A stretch of 64,000 nt of DNA from contig JABLTG010000091.1 in the NCBI GenBank assembly GCA_016618085.1, positions 17,302 through 81,301 on the forward strand. The letters are read 5' to 3'. Shown piece by piece: positions 11,494 through 22,693 of the stretch (position 1 is its first letter; each line of letters begins with the position of its first letter). The notes beneath the pieces were generated by a model. The model was not told the DNA's origin and ran no database searches. It saw nothing but the letters and a program-made list of their open reading frames with translations. Position numbers and translations under genes: made by a program. Origin of the DNA: Neovahlkampfia damariscottae. Lineage: Eukaryota > Heterolobosea > Selenaionea > Neovahlkampfiida > Neovahlkampfiidae.

Positions 11494-11943
11494 ATGACTT
11501 GTTGTTTTTTCGTTTTCATAAAAAAAATAAATCAACAGATGCAATCACTATTAGAACTTTCAGAAGTCAATTTTCAAATTTATTTGATTGAAACTTTCAA
11601 AGATTTAACCATTTTTAAATTAAACTATATCATAAATAAAAGAAAAACTATTTTATTTGAATTAACTAACTTTTTAGAACATACTAACACTAACTTTTTA
11701 TTACAGTATTTAATTTTGGAGGATGAAAAAGCAAGAAAAGAATTAGAAGTGCTCAAATTTGAAATTATTAAAAATGCAAAACATTATAGTGAAGAAAAGT
11801 TTATTGAAAACATAAAAAAGGTAAGTAAAACTTTTAGGTACACAAGAAAAGTAATTCAAAAGAAACATCATGATATCAAAGAAGAAGAAGAAGAAGTATT
11901 TGGACAAGATTTTATGGATAATCACTCAGTGGAACAAGTGTAA
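11494..11943 (+). CDS. Hypothetical protein
   Basis: An open frame of 149 residues from ATG 11494; a second methionine at 11539 (MQSLLELSEVNFQ) may be the real start. It is helical and ends in an acidic patch followed by FGQDFMDNHSVEQV. A strong GTAAGT at 11821 with an AG at 11861-11862 could define a 42-nt in-frame intron, so the protein may be 14 residues shorter. No family recognised. It lies between two convincing genes with an ATTGG box near 11459. Confidence 0.55.
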   Translation: MTCCFFVFIKKINQQMQSLLELSEVNFQIYLIETFKDLTIFKLNYIINKRKTILFELTNFLEHTNTNFLLQYLILEDEKARKELEVLKFEIIKNAKHYSEEKFIENIKKVSKTFRYTRKVIQKKHHDIKEEEEEVFGQDFMDNHSVEQV

Positions 11944-12014
11944 ATAAATTATATTTTTTGAATTATGACTTTCATCAATTTTGTCCAATAAAAATATTTT
12001 GTGAAAAGAAAAAA

Positions 12015-13523
12015 ATGAGTGGTGAAAAGAAACCAAAAAATTCTGAAAATTTTAAAATTGAAAAAGAAGAAGAATTGAGATTTGAGGTTGAACATAAAAT
12101 GAAGTGTCAAATTAAACTTATAAAAGGCAAAGCAGGTTTTCATCTTTTTTTTCAACTAAAAAAAAAAAAAAGAAATTTTTGGAACAGAAATTGGATTAAA
12201 TCATACATATACTATATCCGGAACAAAGTTAGCAATATTTACTTGGGAAGGTGCTGAAATAAATCTATCTGGTGATTATAAAAATGCTTACACAGCTGGA
12301 AATACACCAATGCCATCTTATATTGATGTAATCCATTATTTATTAATATTAATAATTAAAGTTACATTCAAAAATAGAACAAAATAGAATTAGAACAGGA
12401 AAAGGACAAAAAATAATGATTGCCGGAAATGTTGACACTGGTAAATCTACACTATGTAAAATTTTGGTTGCTTGGGCTGCGAGATTAGGTAAAAATCAAC
12501 CATTTTTAGTTGATTTAGATATTGGTAAGAGTGATTTATATATAAGTTTAATTTTTAAAAAAGGTCAAAATCAAATATCAATACCTGGAACTATATCTTG
12601 TATTCAAATTGAAGGTAGGTCAATAATTTACATAGTTTAATTCATTAAAAAGATCATGTTGATATTGAAGAAGGATTTTCTTTATCATCTCCAATCTCAT
12701 TTTTTTTTGGTCATGAATCACCAGCAAATAATATGAAACTTTATAAATTACAAATTGACAAATTATCAGAATATGTGTCATATAAAATGGATAAAGAACC
12801 TGGAAATAGTTGTTTTGTAAATCTCTTTATAATTTTAATTGATTTTTTAGATTGTATTTTTTTTTTTTTTTTCTAATTTTTGATTCAGAATACTTGTGGA
12901 TGGATTGAAAAAGGTGGTTATGATGTATTATGTCACACAGCAAAATCATTTTCAGTTGATCAAATTTTTGTAATTGACAATGATTTACTAGCTGCAAAAT
13001 TATCAAAAGATTTTCCAAAAATAAAAGTAGAAAAAATAATTAAAAGTGGAGGAGTAAAATAAAATAAACAATTAATAGGTCATTCTTCTAGGTCATATCA
13101 AGAAATAAAACATTTAGAAAATCAACTAGAATGGGAAAGATTCGTGAATATTTTTATGGTATTGAAGACAATTTATCACCACATTCACTTCATTTAAATT
13201 TTGATGAAATTGAAATTGGACAAGTAGGTACTTCATCATCAAAACAAACACCTTCATTCTTATTACCGATTGGACAAAAATCATCTTATGATCCAACTGA
13301 AGTTGAACCTGTTATCATTAATGAACAGTTAATGCATAGTATTTTAGCTGTTTCACAATCAAATGATTTGAATGATATTGCAAATAAACCAGTTTATGGA
13401 TATATTTATTGCACAAATGTTGATATGGAAAAGAAAACAATATCAGTATTATCACCTTCACCTGGAAAATTACCAAGCAAAATTTTAATTTTAGGTACAT
13501 TAAAATGGGTAGATCAATCATAA
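12015..13523 (+). CDS. CLP1: CLP1 polyribonucleotide 5'-hydroxyl kinase / cleavage factor
   Basis: CLP1 takes part in mRNA 3'-end cleavage (CF II) and tRNA splicing. After splicing seven short introns the product is about 417 residues, close to human CLP1 (425). Visible landmarks: EEELRFEVEHK, FGTEIGLNHTYTI, FTWEGAEINLSG, Walker A GNVDTGKST, VDLDIGQNQISIPGT, EEGFSL, INTCGWIEKGGY and KIREYFYG before the C-terminal beta domain ending LGTLKW. A 3-nt exon at 12851-12853 supplies the Ile of INTCGW. CCAATAAAA lies at 11985-11993. The stop is one base away from the stop of the convergent Nudix gene. Confidence 0.93.
12851..12853 (+). other. 3-nt microexon (ATT) in CLP1
   Basis: Introns 12817-12850 (34 nt, GTAAAT...TTTAG) and 12854-12888 (35 nt, GTATTT...TTCAG) leave only ATT between them. 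Including it gives C-F-I-N-T-C-G-W, matching the conserved V-I-N-T motif of plant and animal CLP1. Treating the region as one 72-nt intron would be longer than the other introns here and would delete the Ile. Confidence 0.65.
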
Positions 13524-13524
13524 A

Positions 13525-14186
13525 TTAAAGTTTTGATTTATTTTTTTTCAACCAATCTTCTACTGCTTTCCCTGTTCCAAATTTCCAAGGTTTCAATTCA
13601 TTTTTTGGAACCAATTTGAATGCTTCTAATTCTCTTTTATCAATAAATATTTCACCTTTGATTTGACAATGATCTTTTTATTTAAAAAAATTAATATTTA
13701 CAAACAATCATTAATTGATTCATTTTTTCAAATGGATATAAACCAATTAAACCTGTTAATGTTTAATTTCAATTTTCTAATAGGTAAACCTAAATTTTTA
13801 ATATTTTCTTCTTTTATTCCTAATTCTTCTTGAATTTCTCTCACCACAGCAATTTTAGGATCTTCATTATATTCAAGAAATCCTCAAGAAAATCTTACAA
13901 GAATATAAATTAAATTACCTGTAACCAAACCAAACCAATCTTTTGGCCATCCTAATCCTCTGACTAAAACTATATTTTTTTCATTTTTTTCATTGTAATG
14001 TTCAACCAAAGCCCCAACTACAGGAGTAGGATTGTTGTAAAACTGAAAATGACACATTTTTGTTTCACATTTTAATACTTTCAAGGTGGAACTTGAATCA
14101 TTTTCACGATTAGAAATTAATAATTTTGATCCACAAGTAGGACAAAACTTCATTTTTTTTTGAATGTGTTTGGTTATATTTGACAT
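13525..14186 (-). CDS. Nudix hydrolase with NADH-pyrophosphatase-type zinc ribbon
   Basis: About 185 residues. The N-terminus carries a zinc ribbon, FCPTCGSKL followed by C-x4-C in KCETKMCHFQFYNNPTP. After a 41-nt or so intron the Nudix box is complete: GFLEYNEDPKIAVVREIQEELGI fits G-x5-E-x7-R-E-x2-E-E-x-G. The C-terminal part (LIGLYPFEKMNQLMIVYHC) resembles small fungal and plant Nudix proteins that act on NADH or FAD-like substrates; the actual substrate is not determinable. Four exons. The stop codon is at 13525-13527, one base from CLP1's stop. An ATTGG box lies at 14215-14219. Confidence 0.87.
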
Positions 14187-14230
14187 AAATTATTTGCAAT
14201 AGAAAAAAATGATGATTGGATGAAAATTAT

Positions 14231-15348
14231 TTATTCTCCAAATTCAATACTCAGATTATATAATCTGTAATTATCAAAATCTTGTTCAAATGTAAATTTA
14301 ATTGGTATTTCATCATTATCTGTCACATCAAATCCTTCAATACCTGGTAGTAGTATTACTGTTTGTTTCCAATGTGTTGGAGGATTAAAAGGTGATGTTG
14401 ATAAAATAAAATCATTAAAATAGACATCAAACCAAATTGAAATACCATTCATTGTCAAATTATTTTCATTTTTAATCTTAAATCTACTATTTGATTGAAT
14501 TAATCTTAACTCTTTCACTGAAATCTTCATTAAATCAATATCCAAAACTATTTCTGGTTTTGAAAGTAATTGATTTGTTGAAAGTACTCCAACATATGGT
14601 TTTGAAAATAAATCTTTTTCAAAAAAATTCCCTAGTCTTGAAAAATTCAATCCATGAACGTCGTTCCAATAAGAAACTTTCTCTGTAAATTCATTTTTCA
14701 TATTAACTGGTGAAGAAAAAACTTTTGCTCTGTTTGGAAATAAAATTCCATCCTTTTTTAACCAGGTATCTCTTCCAAATAAAACAGAATTTAACATTGA
14801 CTAAAAAAAAAAAAATGAAAAACTAATCTCACTAATTTACCTCATGGAACAAATAAAATCCCATCTTTAAAATATTAATCATTTTTTTTTGTAAACCCAT
14901 CTTTTTAAATTAGAATAATTGGAATAAAAAGTTACTCTGAAATAATTACATCAACTTTTTCTTTTAAAATAATTTCTTCGATTCTTCCATGAACAACTTC
15001 TACAATATTTGATAAACCATTGTCCTCAATAAGCTGAGAAGCAAGAGAATGAACTTCTGATGCTTCAACTGCATAAACCTTCTTGGCTTCTCCATACAAT
15101 GCTGAAAACATTGAAAGAATTCCTGTACCAGCACCTATATCTATAATATATTGGATATCAGATGCAATAATTTACATACCAAGTACAACTTTATCTTTGA
15201 AAAGGTTCTTGTTTTGAATAATAGCCTCTTTGTATCCATTTGTTCTTGGATCATCTTTTATCATCAAGGAATGAACATCTAAATCATTATAACTGAAAAA
15301 ATATTCTTGGTCTACTTCCAATTTTTCCAGTTCATTTTCTTCTTCCAT
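14231..15348 (-). CDS. Protein arginine methyltransferase (type I-like)
   Basis: A PRMT of about 323 residues. The Rossmann part shows SYNDLDVHSLMIKDDPRTNGY, VLDIGAGTGILSMF (SAM-binding motif I) and AVEASE (post-I). The double-E loop reads IISEWMGFYLFHESML, but only if a 4-nt exon (14897-14900) is recognised. The C-terminal barrel carries the THW loop (PPTHWKQTVILLP). The family methylates arginines in RNA-binding proteins and histones. It is a diverged second PRMT in this window next to the clearly PRMT1-like gene at 54746-55816. ATTGG lies at 15371-15375 upstream of the start. Confidence 0.9.
14897..14900 (-). other. 4-nt microexon (ATGG) in PRMT gene
   Basis: On the minus strand the introns 14901-14935 (35 nt, GTAACT...AAAAAG) and 14865-14896 (32 nt, GTTTAC...TAAAG) enclose ATGG. 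Splicing gives S-E-W-M-G, the invariant PRMT double-E motif; no other splice choice in this stretch restores it. Confidence 0.82.
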
Positions 15349-15429
15349 TTTTCTTTTTGTTCAAAATTTAATTGGTCAGAAAAAAAAATAGAAAAATTTT
15401 TTATTTTTTTTTGGCTTTTTTTTTCAAGT

Positions 15430-16191
15430 TTACAATAAAAGGCAAGTTGATTTTTTAGGTGGATCCGGTTTTTTAACAGCAGCGATGATTGCGGCTTGAA
15501 ATACTTTAGATACTCCTTCTCTTGTCATAGCACTACATTCGACGTAAGTTGAAGCACCAATTTTCTTTTGGAGTTCTTCTCCGTCTTTTACAGTCAATGG
15601 TTTTTCTCCTTTTTGCTCTAATGATTGTAAAGTTGTTTTATCTTTTTTTAAATCAATTTTTGTACCACAAAGGATTATAGGTACATTTGGACAACTGATG
15701 ACATTTGAGTCTTTAATAAAAAGAAACTTACTGGTGTTTAACTTCAGGATACCACTTTGTTTCTGCGTTGTCATATGAAGCTTTACTAACAACTGAAAAA
15801 CAAATAATGAATACATGAGTGCCTGGATAAGACAAAGGTCTAATATTTTTGTAACCTGTGGAAGAAAAATTAATATCTTGTTTGAAAACTAACCTTCTTG
15901 TCCAGCTGTATCCCATAAACCTAAAGTCATGTCTTTTCCGTCAACATTAACAACTTTATTGTAGTTATCGAAGATTGTTGGAATATATCTAAATTTAATA
16001 AAATTCTGAAGTTTCTTACTCATCTGGAAATTTATCTTGTGCATACGAAATTAAAAGGCAAGTTTTTCCTAAAAAGTGTTACATAACCTTGGTTTCTTAC
16101 CAACAGCACCATCTCCTACGACAACACCTAGAAGTTGTTAAAAAAAAAACTTTTCTTTACATTTTATTTCGTCGTCAATAATGTTACTCAT
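15430..16191 (-). CDS. Rac/Rho-family small GTPase
   Basis: A canonical Rho-family GTPase of about 195 residues in six exons. All G-boxes are intact: [14 protein letters not shown] (P-loop), YIPTIFDNY (switch I), [19 protein letters not shown] (switch II with the catalytic Gln), LCGTKIDL, and ECSAMTREG. The C-terminus has a polybasic/proline stretch and the CAAX box CLLL, predicting geranylgeranylation and membrane attachment. It would regulate actin through effectors. Introns split the P-loop, switch I and switch II regions. The start at 16191 ([11 protein letters not shown]) is set by the first intron joining to VVVGDG. Confidence 0.92.
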
Positions 16192-16641
16192 TTTTTCGTC
16201 GTTAAAGTATTTGACAAATCAGAGAGAACTAAATTTTTAAAGAAGTTGATTGGTGGAAAAACTAATTTTAGAAAGATGTTCAACATTTTGTTCTTTGCAG
16301 AACTGAGAGTTCTTCTCGGAAATTATGGTCAAAGTTACATAGAAATTGGGGAATTTTATATCACAGATCCGGACATTTACCTTCCTAATTCAGTAGTTTC
16401 TTCCACTCTTTTTGTTTGAGACTAATTCTAGGATTTCCTTATTTATTGTTCCAACAAATTAAAGAAATGTTAATTTCCTTTTCTTTTTGATCAAAATAAT
16501 ACATCAAGATGATGAATTGAACACCCTAAAAAGCAGAAAAAAATTCCATCTGGTTGGAAAATTGAACAAAATTATGTGATTGGCAGGAATTTCAAATCTG
16601 GAATCTCATTGGCTTTATTGATCACAACAAGATCAAAAAGA
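16192..16641. other. Intergenic region between Rac and CBS genes
   Basis: Divergent spacer of about 450 bases, long for this window. It contains an open stretch on the plus strand (to 16419) that overlaps the Rac first exon in antisense and shows no family resemblance, so I do not call it a gene. Two ATTGG boxes lie near 16579 and 16609, just before the CBS start. An additional upstream exon of the CBS gene cannot be excluded. Confidence 0.4.
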
Positions 16642-17148
16642 ATGAAAGTAGAAGAACTCATGGTCCCAAGAGATGCTTTATGCATTCTTCCTTTAGAAAC
16701 AACAATCGACAGAGTTGCATCTTCCATGGTCACAAGAAACATCAGTTGTGTTATCATAGGAAATGAACAAGAAGATACATATGGATTAATTACAAAAACT
16801 GATTTAATCGATCTTTATTCATGTGGTAAAAATGCTGAAGAAACTGTAGCCAAAGAAGTGATGGAAACCAAAATCCATTTCTGCAATGATAAGGATAGTA
16901 GAGAAAAGATCTCTGGAGATATGATCAAATTTAAAGTCCATCATCTTTTGGTCAGAAATGAAAAGTTAGAGTTAGTCGGTTTAGTATCTACCTATGATGT
17001 TATTAGAAGTATTGCTTTAGAATTTCAAGAGAACTTTCCTTTTATCAGAAATTTATTCGGAATTCAATCAGAAAAACAAAAAAAATGGAAGGAAGATTTA
17101 ACATTTAAATTTGGAAAAGAAGAAAAAGTTGAACCTGAAAAGAAATAA
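16642..17148 (+). CDS. CBS-pair domain protein
   Basis: A single exon of 168 residues made almost entirely of two CBS motifs (Bateman module), which typically bind adenine nucleotides and sense energy state. First CBS: LMVPRDALCILPLETTIDRV to EDTYGLITKTDLIDLY; second: VAKEVMETKIHFCNDKDS to ELVGLVSTYDVIRS. I place the start at M-K-V-E-E-L-M-V (16642) because an ATTGG box lies about 35 bases before it; an in-frame ATG at 16576 would add 22 residues. A lysine-rich tail follows. It stands alone without a catalytic domain. Confidence 0.8.
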   Translation: MKVEELMVPRDALCILPLETTIDRVASSMVTRNISCVIIGNEQEDTYGLITKTDLIDLYSCGKNAEETVAKEVMETKIHFCNDKDSREKISGDMIKFKVHHLLVRNEKLELVGLVSTYDVIRSIALEFQENFPFIRNLFGIQSEKQKKWKEDLTFKFGKEEKVEPEKK

Positions 17149-17152
17149 AAAA

Positions 17153-20100
17153 TTAAATTTCTTCTTCCCAGTTGGTGTAGAATTTACCCAATATCTCTTT
17201 TTGAATTTTAATAATTTCATCTTTTTTCAAGTTAAATGTTAATGAAGAATTCATCAAATTGATTGCTGATTCCATTATTTTTTCCATTTCAAATTTTTTT
17301 CGTTCTTTGTGAGAAAATTCATTCTCAAATTTATCAGCATGTTTTTTGGCATTTTTAATTAAAGGATCAGAAATTCCTGCCATTTTTGCAACTTGAAGAC
17401 CATGAGATTTATCAGTTCTACCTTTTATGAATTTGTACAAAAAAATCAATTTATCCTTTTCAACATCTGATAAGCATTTCATGTGATAAGAATCAATTAA
17501 AGGGTGATTCATCAATTCATCTGTTAATGTATGGTAATGTGTTGAAAAAAAGCATCTACATTTTATCTTTTCAGTAATATATTTCAAAACTGAAAATGCA
17601 ATATTTTGACCATCAAAGGTGGAAGTACCTCTTCCTAATTCATCTAAAATAACTAAAGAATTAGGGGTTGAATTTTTTAATATATTTGAAGTCTCTTTTA
17701 ATTCAACCATAAATGTTGATTCACCAGACATTATTCTGTCTAATGAACCAATTCTTGTGAATATTTTATCAATTGGTGTTAAATTACACTCGCCTGCAGG
17801 TACAGGACATCCAATTTGTGCCATAATAATTGTTAATGATATTTGTTTCAATAAAGTTGATTTTCCAGCCATATTTGCACCTGAAACAATAATTGATTTA
17901 GCATTTTCTTTTCCAATTAAAATATCATTTTCAATGATTGATGATTGATTCTTTGATATTTTTAAAAATGGATGAATATTTGATTTTAATTCAATAAAAT
18001 TTGGTGATTCTAAAGAAGAATAAAAATTTGGAATACATGATTCAAAATGTTTTGATATTTTTGTTAAACTAATTAAACAATCTAATTCAGATAATAATTT
18101 AATTTGATTCAAATAAATTTGATTAAAATTTATAAACTTTTCAAATATATTTTTAGTTATTTCTCTTAAAATTTTAATTTTTAAATCTTGATGTCTCAAT
18201 CTTTCATCCACTAATTTTTCAAGTTCAGGTGTTGTGTATCTATTTACATTTTTTAATGATGAAATGGATTGAAAATAATTTGGTATTTCTTTAAATTTAT
18301 TTGAAATTTCAATAGAATTCATTTGATTTGAATATGATATTGATGCATATTTTAATTCATTCTTAATTTTATTCAAATATTTTTCAAATTCTTCATTAAT
18401 TAATTTTTCATGATTCTTTGAATTCTTATATTCAATAAATGAATCATCATCTTTTGGAATAATAAAATGATTTTTAATTGCATCTTGATGATCAAATAAT
18501 TCTTCAAAATAATTAATAATTTCATTAAACTCATCAAATTCATTTGAATTTAAAATATTTTTAATTAATTTTGATTTAAAAATATCTTCTTCTTTTTTTA
18601 AACATTTAATTATTTTTATAATTTCTGATAAACCATTAATAGTATTAATGAATAATTTAATATTTCTTTCATCTTCATTATAATTTATTGTATTATTCTA
18701 ATTTTATAGTTAATAAAATTATATGATTATTACATTCTTTTTTTCACATAAACAATTTAATTTCATTAAATATCTTTCTAAATCAGGTATTAATTTCATT
18801 GATTTTTCAATATTCTCAATATTTTCAATATTTAAATCTTCAATCGCTTTTTGTCTTTCTTTTATTTTTGAAATTGATTTTAATGGAAATGAAATCCAAT
18901 TTAAAAATAATCTTTTTCCAAATGGTGTAATAGTATAATCTAAAATTGAAATTAAAGAATTCTTTTTTGAATGATCTGTATTATTTCTAAATATTTCTAA
19001 ATTTATTATTGTTTGACCATCTAATATTAAATGATTATCATCTTTCATTTTATATTCTTTAAAATTACATTTTCCAAAGATTTCTTTATCAATATTTTGC
19101 TATTTATTAAAAAAAAAAGTAAGAGTATTATTACTTGTTTTAAATAAAATATACATGCTCCTAAACAAGACATACATAAATCTGAGTTTGAATATTCCTT
19201 TATAATATTTGGCCAATCATCTATTTCAATTAATTATATTTTTTTTAATATACTATTTTTATTGGTTTTAGTTTCAAAATATTTTGATAAATTTAATTGA
19301 TCTTTTGTTGATTTTGAATCCCAAAATTCAATAATTGAAATCAAAAATGTTAATTTTGTGTTAATTGTTTTAATGATACTTTTTGTATGTTTTGAAATAT
19401 TATTTTTTTCAATTAAAATCTCTTTTGGATTTAAAGATTGAATTAATGTCTCAAAATTTGTTCTATGATTATCATCTTCAATTTCACCAATTTGAAATTC
19501 ACCAATACTTAAATCTAAAATAATAATTCCAAATCTTTTTTCAATTTGATCTTCTTTAAAAATTAATAAATATTGTAGATCATTTGATATTATAAAATCA
19601 GAATCTAATGTACCAGGTGTATAAATTCTAATTAATTCTCTTTCAACACAATATTCTTTTGAATTCTAATGATGGGTATATTAATCAAATCTAATACACT
19701 TACATATTCAATCTCTTTATCTTTTAATCTATAATTTGCATCTTTTCTTGTTTCCATTTGTTCAACAACACCACAATTATATCCTTTATCAAGAAATTTG
19801 TTTATCCATTTCTTTAATGATATTTCAGGTACTCCAACATATTTCATATTGACTTCTTCCATCATTTTTAAATCAAATAAATTTCTTCCAATTTCTGCAT
19901 CTTTTTCATATAGACAATAAAATGATGCTTTTTTGAAGAATATTATTGTGTCATAATGATATCTCTTAATGTCCCAATATTGTTTTTCCATGGATGACTT
20001 TATTTTTTTATTTTTTATTTCTTTCTTACCAATGTACTATATTCGGATGATGGAATGAATAATGTCTTACAATCATAATCTTCACTTCCAATTTTATTTT

Positions 20101-20482
20101 GATTTGCATCTTTTATATCAATCAAAAAATTCCATCTTGAAACTTGTTTTTTTCTTTTAATTATTGACCCATTACTTTGACTGCTTGAAGTATCTCTAGA
20201 GTTTGTTGGAGACATCACAGTTTGAAACTTTCGTTTTTTATTTTCATTCATTTTTGATGAAAGAATTGAACTTGTTGACGTAATTGATTTAGGTGGTATA
20301 GTTTTCAATTTATTTATTATTGGTGTCGTATCTTTTTGTTCAGAAGAAAAAGCAGTTTCGTCAATAAATTTTGGAATCTTTTCTTTTTTGACCTTTTTAT
20401 GTTGAGATAACTTTTGTTTCATTAACTGAAATTTCTTTTGATTGTTTGAATGAATACCATTTTTTTGTTCCTCTTGTTGCAT
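17153..20482 (-). CDS. MSH6: MSH6-like DNA mismatch repair ATPase
   Basis: MutS homologue that would pair with MSH2 to recognise base mismatches. The disordered N-terminus is followed by SRWNFLIDIKDANQN and EDYDCKTLFIPSSEY, a signature of MSH6. The mismatch-binding domain starts MEKQYWDIKRYHYD and reads FKKASFYCLYEKDAEIG, where the usual F-x-E is F-Y-C. The lever/clamp region includes LILDGQTIINLEIF and TPFGKRLFLNWI. The ATPase has Walker A GANMAGKST, FMVELKETSNIL, DELGRGTSTFDG and FFSTHYHTL. About 1,020 residues in some seven exons; no PWWP domain and no clear PIP box at the N-terminus. CCAATAAAA at 20510 precedes the start. Confidence 0.92.
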
Positions 20483-20542
20483 GATTTCATTCAGACCAAA
20501 TTCATTTGTCCAATAAAAATGAAGAAAGACGAAAATAAAAAT

Positions 20543-21613
20543 TTATTCTTTTTGATTTTTTTTCCATTCTAAAAATTCTTTAAATTGATTATAATTTTTA
20601 GAAATATCAATTAAAATATCAATAGCTATAATCTTATGAATTATTAAAGTTACAAGTAATAAAATGAAAAATATAAAAATGATATTTACAGATGAGAATA
20701 ATAGTATTTCATTTGCGAAATTTCCAACAAAAAATCCAATTGAACCAACTATTAAAAATAATATTTTTGGATTTTGATTTTTTTGTATTGATGTACTTTC
20801 GTTAAAAAGTTAAAATAATAATAATAATAATACGATATTATAATTGAAAATAAAATGGAAAGAAATAATTTTAAATCATCAAAAAAGTATTGTTTGATTA
20901 ATTTAAATAATTGAAAATTTGTTGAATAACTTAAAGATGCAATAAAAATTGATAAACAAATAAATATCCATCCATAAATTAACATTTGAATTTCAAATTT
21001 ATAAATTTCTTTAAATGATTTTAATTGTTCAATACCAGTTGTTGAAAGTGTTTCTGAAAAATGATTTGATTCTTCATGAATAGTTTTAGTTAAATCTTCC
21101 ATTCTTTTATCTAAAATACTTTCAATAATTTCAGATACTTTATGTCCACTATTTATTAATCCATTCTCAATTCTACTTCCTAATGATGTAAATGATCCTA
21201 AAAAGGTTTATAAAAATATTTGTTTGAATATTACTTTCTAAACTATATCCCCATTCACAAAAACTATCAAGTACCTAATTTTATATTTAAATTAAATTAT
21301 CTTTTTTTTTTTTACACCATCTTTAAATTTATTTCCAAATTCTGAAGCTGAATTTTTTATATTTTTACAAATTTCTTCTGTGCTATCTTGAACTGTACTT
21401 GTAATATCATCAGTTGCATTTTTTAGAGATTCTTCAACATATACACCAATAACTATTTGTTATGATTTTTATAATAAAACAAACCCTTTTAGAACGACGA
21501 CTTTAAAATGAAAAAAAAATTAAAACTTTAGCTGCTTCTTCTCCAAAAGATGAAGAACTTTTGACCAGGACCTGTGATGGAACTCTTGCTAATGCATCAA
21601 AAACGTAATCCAT
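20543..21613 (-). CDS. Multi-pass membrane protein, unrecognised
   Basis: Starts MDYVFDALARVPSQVL and has an N-terminal amphipathic helical region with repeated Glu/Ser/Asn (EESLKNATDDITSTVQDSTE). The C-terminal half has about four hydrophobic segments, including MLIYGWIFICLSIFIASL, LFLSILFSIIIS, FLIVGSIGFFVGNF and IIFIFFILLLVTLIIHK, ending with a charged EFLEWKKNQKE tail. Six or seven exons. A 42-nt intron that encodes a misleading poly-Tyr run near 20790-20830 must be removed to enter the last exon. One junction appears to need a 1-nt exon (21485). Family unknown. Confidence 0.68.
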
Positions 21614-21703
21614 CACAACAGAAGTTAATCACAAGAAAACAAAGGTGATTTAGTAGTTGTATTTGATTGGTTGAATAAACTGGAGTTAAAAAATAAAAGT
21701 GTA

Positions 21704-22631
21704 ATGTCAGCAGGAAAAATTTTTCGTGAATCAATAAAAAAAAACAAGCCACTACAATGTGTTGGTACAATAAATGCTTTCACTGCTCTCATGGCACAAA
21801 AATCTGGACATCAAGCAATATACTTGAGTGGTTCAGGTGTCGCTACTGCTAGTCATGGTCTACCTGATCTTGGTATAACAAATTTAAATGGTAAATATTC
21901 TTTTATTGATTTTTGTTAGATGTTGTTGAAGATGCAAAAAGAATCACCAGTATCACCAAGTTACCACTGTTAGTTGATATTGACACAGGATTTGGAGGTG
22001 CTTTTGGAATAGCAAGAACTATTCAACAATTAGAAAAGGTTGGTGTTGCAGCAGTCCATATTGAAGACCAAATTGCTGAAAAAAGATGTGGTGAGAATAT
22101 TTTTCTTTCTAATAATTTTCAGGACATCGACCAAATAAACAAATTGTTTCTATCAAAGAAATGACTGATAGAATTAAAGTTGCTACTTCTACAAAATCTG
22201 ATCCTGACTTTGTTATAATGGCAAGAACTGATTCTTTTGCGAATGAAGGTTTAGAGAGAGCAATTGAAAGATGTCAAGCTTATATTGAAGCAGGTGCTGA
22301 AATGTTATTCCCTGAAGCAATCACAAAATTATCTGATTATGAAAAGTTCTCTAAAGCATTTCCAAATATACCAATTCTTGCAAATATCACAGAATTCGGA
22401 AAAACCCCATTATTCACAACAGAAGAATTAGAAAGTGTTGGTGTATCAATTGCACTTTATCCATTGTCAGCTCATAGAGCTATGTGTAAAGCGGCAATGA
22501 ATGTTTATTCAACACTTTTAAATGAAAAATCAGCAAAATCTTGTTTATCGAAAATGCAAACTAGAGATGAACTTTATGATATTTTAGATTATCATAAATT
22601 CGAGAATTTTCTTGATGAATTGAACAAATAA
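21704..22631 (+). CDS. prpB: Methylisocitrate lyase (PrpB-type)
   Basis: Cleaves 2-methylisocitrate into pyruvate and succinate in the methylcitrate cycle for propionyl-CoA disposal. The 287-residue protein follows bacterial PrpB along its length: [51 protein letters not shown] (the active-site KRCGH loop), [34 protein letters not shown] and [10 protein letters not shown]. Two introns (21891-21919 and near 22094-22122) split it, the second exactly inside KRCGH. The start at 21704 (MSAGKIF) follows an ATTGG box at 21666. No obvious mitochondrial presequence. Confidence 0.93.
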
Positions 22632-22693
22632 AAAAATCCTTTAAATTAATTGGCCAATTTGATCCAATCAAAATAATTTTAATTTTAGAAATA

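Noticed and set aside
11821-11837. 17-nt intron with GTAAGT and TTTTAG
   Set aside because: Removal shifts the frame into a stop; a 42-nt in-frame intron with the same donor is possible instead.
16135-16419. 94-residue open frame on the plus strand
   Set aside because: Overlaps the first exon of the Rac gene in antisense, has no CCAAT box and no resemblance to a family.
20795-20830. Poly-Tyr membrane segment in the 20543-21613 gene
   Set aside because: The run (YYYYYY) falls inside a 42-nt GT-AG intron whose removal keeps the frame and adds further membrane helices.
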